From a bacterium (GTDB taxonomy: Bacteria > Bacillota > Bacilli > Lactobacillales > Streptococcaceae), in assembly GCA_905221145.1 (NCBI GenBank), contig CAJNCA010000002.1, forward strand, positions 350,217 through 414,216: DNA of 64,000 nt, written 5' to 3'. The notes below the pieces were generated by a model. It did not search any database. It saw nothing but the letters and a program-made list of their open reading frames with translations, and had not been told where the DNA came from. The position numbers and the translations under genes were made by a program. Numbering within the stretch: position 1 is the first letter of the stretch; the number at the start of each line of letters is the position of its first letter. Shown piece by piece: positions 58,247-64,000 of this stretch.

Positions 58247-58277
58247 CTGTAATACCTCTTTTTCTTTCTATATGAAA

Positions 58278-58306
58278 ATGATAACGCAAACATTCACTTT
58301 TTTCAA
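58278..58306 (-). promoter_or_regulatory. sodA promoter
   Basis: Minus-strand TTGAAA (58306-58301), 17-bp spacer, TATCAT (58283-58278). Confidence 0.75.
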
Positions 58307-58387
58307 GTTTTTTGCTTGTAGATGAAGAAATCACTAAGAAACCCACGACAAGATAATCCTGACGCGGGTTGTAGTTTCAAAAAAATA

Positions 58388-59425
58388 TCAATTTACCTGA
58401 CTAGCAATCTGTAAGAGTGCCTTTTCAAAAAGGAAACCTTTTTCATAAAGACCTGTCTTAATCTGATAGTCTGTCTCAATCAAATAAGAAATAGCTTGCT
58501 TCAGAAAGCTCAAGGAAAGTCCTCGCGAATCTCTTAATGCAAACTTGATTTGATAGGGATTGGGAGTGCGTCCTAGATAACTACCTAAACTACTTGCAAT
58601 CTGTGATTCTGTTTGCCCAGACTCCGCCAAAATCTTCACCTGAGTAAAAGTCCGAAATTGTCCTAACATGACAGCTATGAGCTTAATTTCGTCTTCCCCT
58701 TGCAAGGTCAAGTCTCTAACTAAGTCGCGCGCCTGATCCATCTTTTTAGTCAGAATAAACTGAGTTAAATCAAAAATATTGTCCTGCAAGGTCTTGGGAA
58801 TAGCATTGACAATATCCTCTTCCTCTATGACGGAATCCGCCTTATAGGACTGTAAAAAGAGCAGATTTTTCTGGATTTCGCTAAATTGAAAACCAGATTT
58901 GATAAGTAGATTTTCAAAGGATTGCCCCACAAACTGCAGACCTTGTTTCTGGCTCCACTTTTGGAAATACTGGCGCAGTTCTTGTTCTTTGGCTTCTATT
59001 GCATCAAAAACTTTGGCATCACGCTTAAGTAATTTAACCAACCTTCTCTTGCTATCCAGTTTTCCTTCCGCAAAGATCAACAACTTGGTTGTTGGCGAAG
59101 GGTTATCAAGGTACTCCTCAAACGACTTGAGCTCATCATCTGTTAAAAAGCGTTTCTTGGCTGTTGTGATATCGACAAAATGGTCTAATATCACGATTTT
59201 CTCATCCGCAAAGAAAGGAAGGCTGACCAACTCCAGTTCCACATCCTTGTAGACCACTTCTTTCATATCAAAGTAGGCAAAGTTGAGGTCAGCAGAATCA
59301 TAACCAATCTGTTTCAACACTTGACTTTTCATAACTTCAAACTGGCCCTGATCTGTCCCTGTAAAAAGGATCAGGCTAGGTAAATTTGATAAAGTCAACT
59401 TCTGGCTTTCTTCAATAGCTAGCAT
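58388..59425 (-). CDS. holA: DNA polymerase III delta subunit
   Basis: 345 aa clamp-loader subunit. NLPSLILFTGTDQGQFEVMK near the N-terminus, LVSLPFFADEKIVILDHFVD near 62, and the C-terminal collar helices (SQIASSLGSYLGRTPNPYQIKFALRDSR) are typical HolA. Opens the beta clamp during replication. AAGGAGAGA upstream; downstream of pyrDA by 33 nt. Confidence 0.93.
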   Translation of the reverse strand: MLAIEESQKLTLSNLPSLILFTGTDQGQFEVMKSQVLKQIGYDSADLNFAYFDMKEVVYKDVELELVSLPFFADEKIVILDHFVDITTAKKRFLTDDELKSFEEYLDNPSPTTKLLIFAEGKLDSKRRLVKLLKRDAKVFDAIEAKEQELRQYFQKWSQKQGLQFVGQSFENLLIKSGFQFSEIQKNLLFLQSYKADSVIEEEDIVNAIPKTLQDNIFDLTQFILTKKMDQARDLVRDLTLQGEDEIKLIAVMLGQFRTFTQVKILAESGQTESQIASSLGSYLGRTPNPYQIKFALRDSRGLSLSFLKQAISYLIETDYQIKTGLYEKGFLFEKALLQIASQVN

Positions 59426-59458
59426 CTTCTCTCCTTTCTTCTGATTTTTCGATTTAAT

Positions 59459-60394
59459 TTAGTCAATATAGCGCAATTTTCCACGGAAATCTTCTAGACT
59501 CTCATACCCTTTTTCCGCCATGATTGCTTTCAGTTCATTGGTAATACGTTCGAAGGCACCAACACCTTCTTTGTGAAGGGTGGTTCCCACCTGTACCATA
59601 CTAGCACCACAGAGGATGTGTTCAAAAGCATCACGACCAGTCAGAACGCCACCTGTTCCAATGATTTGGATTTGAGGGTTTAAGCGTTGATAAAAAGCGT
59701 GAACATTGGCTAGAGCAGTCGGTTTGATATACTCTCCACCAATCCCACCGAAACCATTCTTTGGTCGAATAACGACAGACTCATCTTCTATATAAAGGCC
59801 GTTTCCGATAGAGTTAACACAGTTAACAAACTTGAGTGGATATTTGTTGAAAATAGCTGCCGCTTGGTCAAAGTGAACAATATCAAAATATGGTGGCAAT
59901 TTAATTCCTAAAGGTTTGGTAAAGTAGGCAAATACTTCTGATAAAATTCGGTCAGTTGTCTCAAAATCATAGGCAATCTGAGGTTTTCCCGGAACATTTG
60001 GGCAGGAAAGATTTAGCTCAGTCAGACCACGGAAGTCACTCTCTTGGACTTTTTTCAAAATAGTATGAGTTTCCTCCGGAGACATGCCGACTAGAGATAA
60101 GAAGAAAGTTCGGCTTGGTTCTTTTTCCTGCAAATCCAAAAGATAATCCAAATAATAGTCTAAGCCATTATTTGGCAAGCCCATAGAGTTGATGGAACCA
60201 AGTGGAACATCTTGATAGCGTGGCTCAGGATTTCCCTGACGAAAGTCCAAGGTCGCTGTCTTCGTGACAAAGGTTCCTGCCACTGAGTTTTTAACTCCTT
60301 CTAACTCTGCTATCGTCATACAAGCCACACCTGCTGCATTCATCAAGCAATTGTCAAACGCAAAACCAGCAATTTGTGTTTTTGTTGATACCAT
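59459..60394 (-). CDS. pyrDA: Dihydroorotate dehydrogenase A (class 1A)
   Basis: 311 aa. Cytosolic, fumarate-dependent class 1A enzyme of pyrimidine synthesis. NAAGVACMT near 19, catalytic-base Cys in [14 protein letters not shown] near 130, KLPPYFD near 164, [10 protein letters not shown], and FMN-phosphate [16 protein letters not shown] near 248. A TATAAT with extended TGG lies at 60434-60429. Confidence 0.95.
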   Translation of the reverse strand: MVSTKTQIAGFAFDNCLMNAAGVACMTIAELEGVKNSVAGTFVTKTATLDFRQGNPEPRYQDVPLGSINSMGLPNNGLDYYLDYLLDLQEKEPSRTFFLSLVGMSPEETHTILKKVQESDFRGLTELNLSCPNVPGKPQIAYDFETTDRILSEVFAYFTKPLGIKLPPYFDIVHFDQAAAIFNKYPLKFVNCVNSIGNGLYIEDESVVIRPKNGFGGIGGEYIKPTALANVHAFYQRLNPQIQIIGTGGVLTGRDAFEHILCGASMVQVGTTLHKEGVGAFERITNELKAIMAEKGYESLEDFRGKLRYID

Positions 60395-60535
60395 GATTCT
60401 GATCCTCCAGATTCCTTTTGTTGCTAATATTATACCATATTTTCAGATTTTCTCTTTGAGAAAGATATTTCAAAGAAAAAGGTTCGTATTTTATGAATAA
60501 AGAAAAATCTGGAACTGAATTGATAGAATTTTTAG

Positions 60536-61966
<1,431 letters not shown>

Positions 61967-61979
61967 AATTCATTTGCTC

Positions 61980-62009
61980 AATCCTCAATCGTTATGATTG
62001 GGGATTTTT
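61980..62009 (+). terminator. gdhA terminator
   Basis: AATCCTCAATC-GTTAT-GATTGGGGATTTTT. Confidence 0.85.
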
Positions 62010-62062
62010 ATGTTGGCTTCAAAAAAGCTCACCATTTAAAATAGTAAGCTTAAAATCAAGAT

Positions 62063-62707
62063 TTATTTTACCTCTACTAAGGCAAAAGACAGGCATTCAA
62101 CTATTTCATTTACTGCTTCATCTATGTCTAGGTCCTCATTATCATTCAACATCATTGGAAGAGCATAAGAAAGACTCAAGGCTAAAATATAGCGAACAAT
62201 TCTTTCATTTGACCAATCTCGGATAACACCATTTTCTTTAAATTGATTCAAAACAGGGCTAATTGCTTCTATTATAGATTGAACAATAATATTTCCTAAC
62301 TGGATAGAAAGATTTTTATCAATAAAAGAACGCCCCAAGAGAATTTTAACATGCATTTGATTCTCCTGAATGAAAAAGAGCCTATCTCTAACAATACTTT
62401 TTAAAAAGAAGGGAAAAGTTTCTTGATCTACTGTGAATTTCTTTTCTGAGAAATCTTCAATCACTTCTGGAATAACCTGTTCTAGAAAAGTAGATAAAAT
62501 AGCTTCTAAAATACCTTCCTTTGTTTTAAAGTAACTAAAAACCGTTCCTTCTGACACTCCAGCGCGTTCGGCAATAAGGCTGGACGTTGTATTCTCAAAT
62601 CCAATTTCTGAGAATAATTTTAAGCTTGATAATAATACTCGACGTTGTTTTAAGCTCAAGTTGCTAGCTTCTAACGTCTGAGCATACTTTTGTTCTAAAC
62701 TTTCCAT
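62063..62707 (-). CDS. TetR family transcriptional regulator
   Basis: 214 aa from the ATG at 62707 (GAGGTG upstream). N-terminal HTH at about 38-62 (SSLIAERAGVSEGTVFSYFKTKEGIL); the rest is an all-helical ligand/dimer domain. It is downstream of, and co-transcribed with, the oxidoreductase gene (16 nt). The palindrome at 63757-63770 in the operon promoter is the likely operator. Confidence 0.9.
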   Translation of the reverse strand: MESLEQKYAQTLEASNLSLKQRRVLLSSLKLFSEIGFENTTSSLIAERAGVSEGTVFSYFKTKEGILEAILSTFLEQVIPEVIEDFSEKKFTVDQETFPFFLKSIVRDRLFFIQENQMHVKILLGRSFIDKNLSIQLGNIIVQSIIEAISPVLNQFKENGVIRDWSNERIVRYILALSLSYALPMMLNDNEDLDIDEAVNEIVECLSFALVEVK

Positions 62708-62723
62708 CGCTAGCACCTCTCTT

Positions 62724-63728
62724 CTACTCTCTTACTTTTACGACTTTTTTGCCTTGACTGTGTCCCATTTTCAGACTACGATAGGCTTCTCTAACTGACT
62801 TTAGAGAAAAGTCATACACTTGATCAATTTTCAGCTGAACCTTCCCTTCTGAGACCATTTCAGATAAAGTGCTAAAATCATCGTATGTAGAATGTCTCGG
62901 ACCAGTAAACTGAGCACCTTTTATCATAACATAGGGTGAAGGTACTAATGTCCCAATAGCTGTTCCCTTCAAACCTAAACTAAAAGCCAATCTAACATAA
63001 TCAGATCCATAACAATCCAAAAACTTTGTAATAAGCGTTGGACTATCTGATAGAAGAGCCTTCTTGATATTCTCTTCGTAACTTACTGGTATGGCACCTA
63101 AAGACTTCAGATACTCTGCATTTTTCTTACTTGCTATTCCGATCACTGTCGCACCCTTAGCAACTGCATACTGTACTGCAATACTTCCAATACCTCCTGC
63201 TGCAGCTGAAATAACAACAGTATCTCTTGAATTTAAACCGATTCTTCTAAAAGCCCCACCCACAGTTAGAGAAGCTACTCCCATAGTAGCTGCGTGAGTC
63301 ATGTCGATCATCTCTGGTTTCAATACAATTTCCGATTCATTGACACAAATTTCTGTTGCTAAAGCTCCCCTCTTAGTTCCCAAACCAGGATCGCTAATCA
63401 TTGTTCCAAACACCTTATCTCCTACTGAAAACCTAGTTACTTCATTTCCAACTTCTGTAATAACTCCAGAAAAATCTCTCCCCACACCTCTTGGGAATAA
63501 AGATGATTTAGATTCAAACCAACGACTTGGTTTCCTTAATTTCGTCATAAAAGATAGAAATCGAAGGGGTTTCGCTCCCTCAAAAGTTTTATAATCAATA
63601 GGATTTAAACCAACAGCATGAACTTCTACTCTCACTTGATTTACATCCAAGGCTTGAGAGTCGATCTTCACCCAATCCAAGACCTCTTCGTTACCAAAAC
63701 GACTGTACTCTATTGCTTCAACAACCAT
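62724..63728 (-). CDS. Zinc-less MDR NADP oxidoreductase
   Basis: 334 aa medium-chain dehydrogenase/reductase, quinone-oxidoreductase-like. GroES-like N-terminus (VEVHAVGLNPIDYKT near 36; RGVGRDFSGVITEVGNEVTRFSVGDKVFG about 80-108) and Rossmann AAAGGIGSIAVQYAVAKGA near 176. The catalytic-zinc cysteines of alcohol dehydrogenases are missing. AAGGAG upstream. Paired with a TetR repressor, so it probably responds to a small electrophile or quinone. Confidence 0.9.
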   Translation of the reverse strand: MVVEAIEYSRFGNEEVLDWVKIDSQALDVNQVRVEVHAVGLNPIDYKTFEGAKPLRFLSFMTKLRKPSRWFESKSSLFPRGVGRDFSGVITEVGNEVTRFSVGDKVFGTMISDPGLGTKRGALATEICVNESEIVLKPEMIDMTHAATMGVASLTVGGAFRRIGLNSRDTVVISAAAGGIGSIAVQYAVAKGATVIGIASKKNAEYLKSLGAIPVSYEENIKKALLSDSPTLITKFLDCYGSDYVRLAFSLGLKGTAIGTLVPSPYVMIKGAQFTGPRHSTYDDFSTLSEMVSEGKVQLKIDQVYDFSLKSVREAYRSLKMGHSQGKKVVKVRE

Positions 63729-63756
63729 TTTCTTTACTCCTTAATTTCACAAAAAT

Positions 63757-63770
63757 TGAGTGAACACTCA
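63757..63770. promoter_or_regulatory. TetR operator
   Basis: TGAGTG-AA-CACTCA, perfect 6-bp arms, just downstream of the predicted transcription start. Confidence 0.8.
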
Positions 63771-63779
63771 TTTTTATAA

Positions 63780-63808
63780 ATTATACTCTTAATTTGTAAG
63801 AAAATCAA
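63780..63808 (-). promoter_or_regulatory. Promoter of the oxidoreductase-TetR operon
   Basis: Minus-strand TTGATT (63808-63803), 17-bp spacer, TATAAT (63785-63780). Confidence 0.75.
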
Positions 63809-63812
63809 TATT

Positions 63813-63828
63813 ATCGTTTGATAACGAT
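63813..63828. repeat. Palindrome upstream of the oxidoreductase promoter
   Basis: ATCGTT-TGAT-AACGAT, perfect 6-bp arms, 5 bp beyond the -35 box. It may be a second regulator site. Confidence 0.4.
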
Positions 63829-63924
63829 TTATGACATGATACAAATATCCATCATTTCGATTTGCCAATATGATTCTTTCAATCTAACTCTCCTCACTTT
63901 TAAAGAATACTAGCCCCCTTTTTG

Positions 63925-63974
63925 GGCTCTATAATATTTGTAGTGGGTAAATCCCCTATAGATATTATGGAGCC
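63925..63974. mobile_element. Possible insertion-sequence terminus at the window edge
   Basis: GGCTCTATAATATTTGTAG (63925-63943) and its imperfect reverse complement CTATAGATATTATGGAGCC (63956-63974), four mismatches in 19, around GTGGGTAAATCC-type sequence. The GGCTCTATAATATT start resembles ends of streptococcal ISL3-family elements as I remember them. No transposase is within the window, so this is tentative. Confidence 0.35.
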
Positions 63975-64000
63975 TATTTTTGTGTAGAAAAAAAGTCCCA

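Overview
The window is a low-GC Firmicute chromosome segment. Protein sequences, promoter style (TTGACA/TATAAT, many extended TGnTATAAT) and gene order (rpiA-deoB-punA-deoD, clpE, ezrA, gyrB, rodA, ciaRH, pepN, metG, slrA, rlmN, sodA, pyrDA) point to a mitis-group Streptococcus close to S. pneumoniae / S. mitis. This is judged from recognised proteins and remembered gene order, not from a database search. No rRNA, tRNA, CRISPR array or prophage was seen.

Layout. 1-10 kb: nucleoside catabolism, with a partial pyrimidine-nucleoside phosphorylase behind an RsmC-like methyltransferase, then coaA, rpsT, a P-loop protein and a sirtuin, then a leftward rpiA-deoB-DUF1697-punA-deoD cluster. The punA-deoD gap is filled by four degenerate tandem repeat units. 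10-18 kb: nnrD, folD, an amino-acid ABC transporter, CtsR-controlled clpE and small conserved proteins. 18-33 kb: cell division, topology and wall genes (ezrA, gyrB, rodA), dinG, a U32 peptidase-like protein, an ABC exporter with a structured leader, and ciaRH. 33-45 kb: pepN; an operon of Tad2-like (DUF2829), SDR, Nudix, lone PEP-utiliser C-terminal domain and ASCH proteins; a PadR pair; metG; and a MacAB-like efflux operon with a ComE/BlpR-like direct repeat at its promoter. 45-57 kb: gor, bioY, a PC4-like protein, rimM-trmD-ATP-cone, rpsP-khpA-mazG, a frameshifted pseudogene, a DeoR/HAD pair, slrA, an ABC-F protein, VanZ, rlmN and a YutD-like protein. 57-64 kb: sodA, holA, pyrDA, gdhA, and a TetR/oxidoreductase operon with a clear operator. 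The window ends in an imperfect inverted repeat resembling an insertion-sequence terminus.

Functionally, most of the window is housekeeping. The nucleoside genes form a salvage route: phosphorylases release ribose-1-P or deoxyribose-1-P, DeoB makes the 5-phosphates, and RpiA links ribose-5-P to the pentose phosphate pathway. The least-explained parts are the Tad2-like operon at 35.6-38.3 kb, the tandem repeats at 6.1-6.66 kb, the paired direct repeat at 45.0 kb, and four genes whose promoters abut the start codon (leaderless mRNAs).
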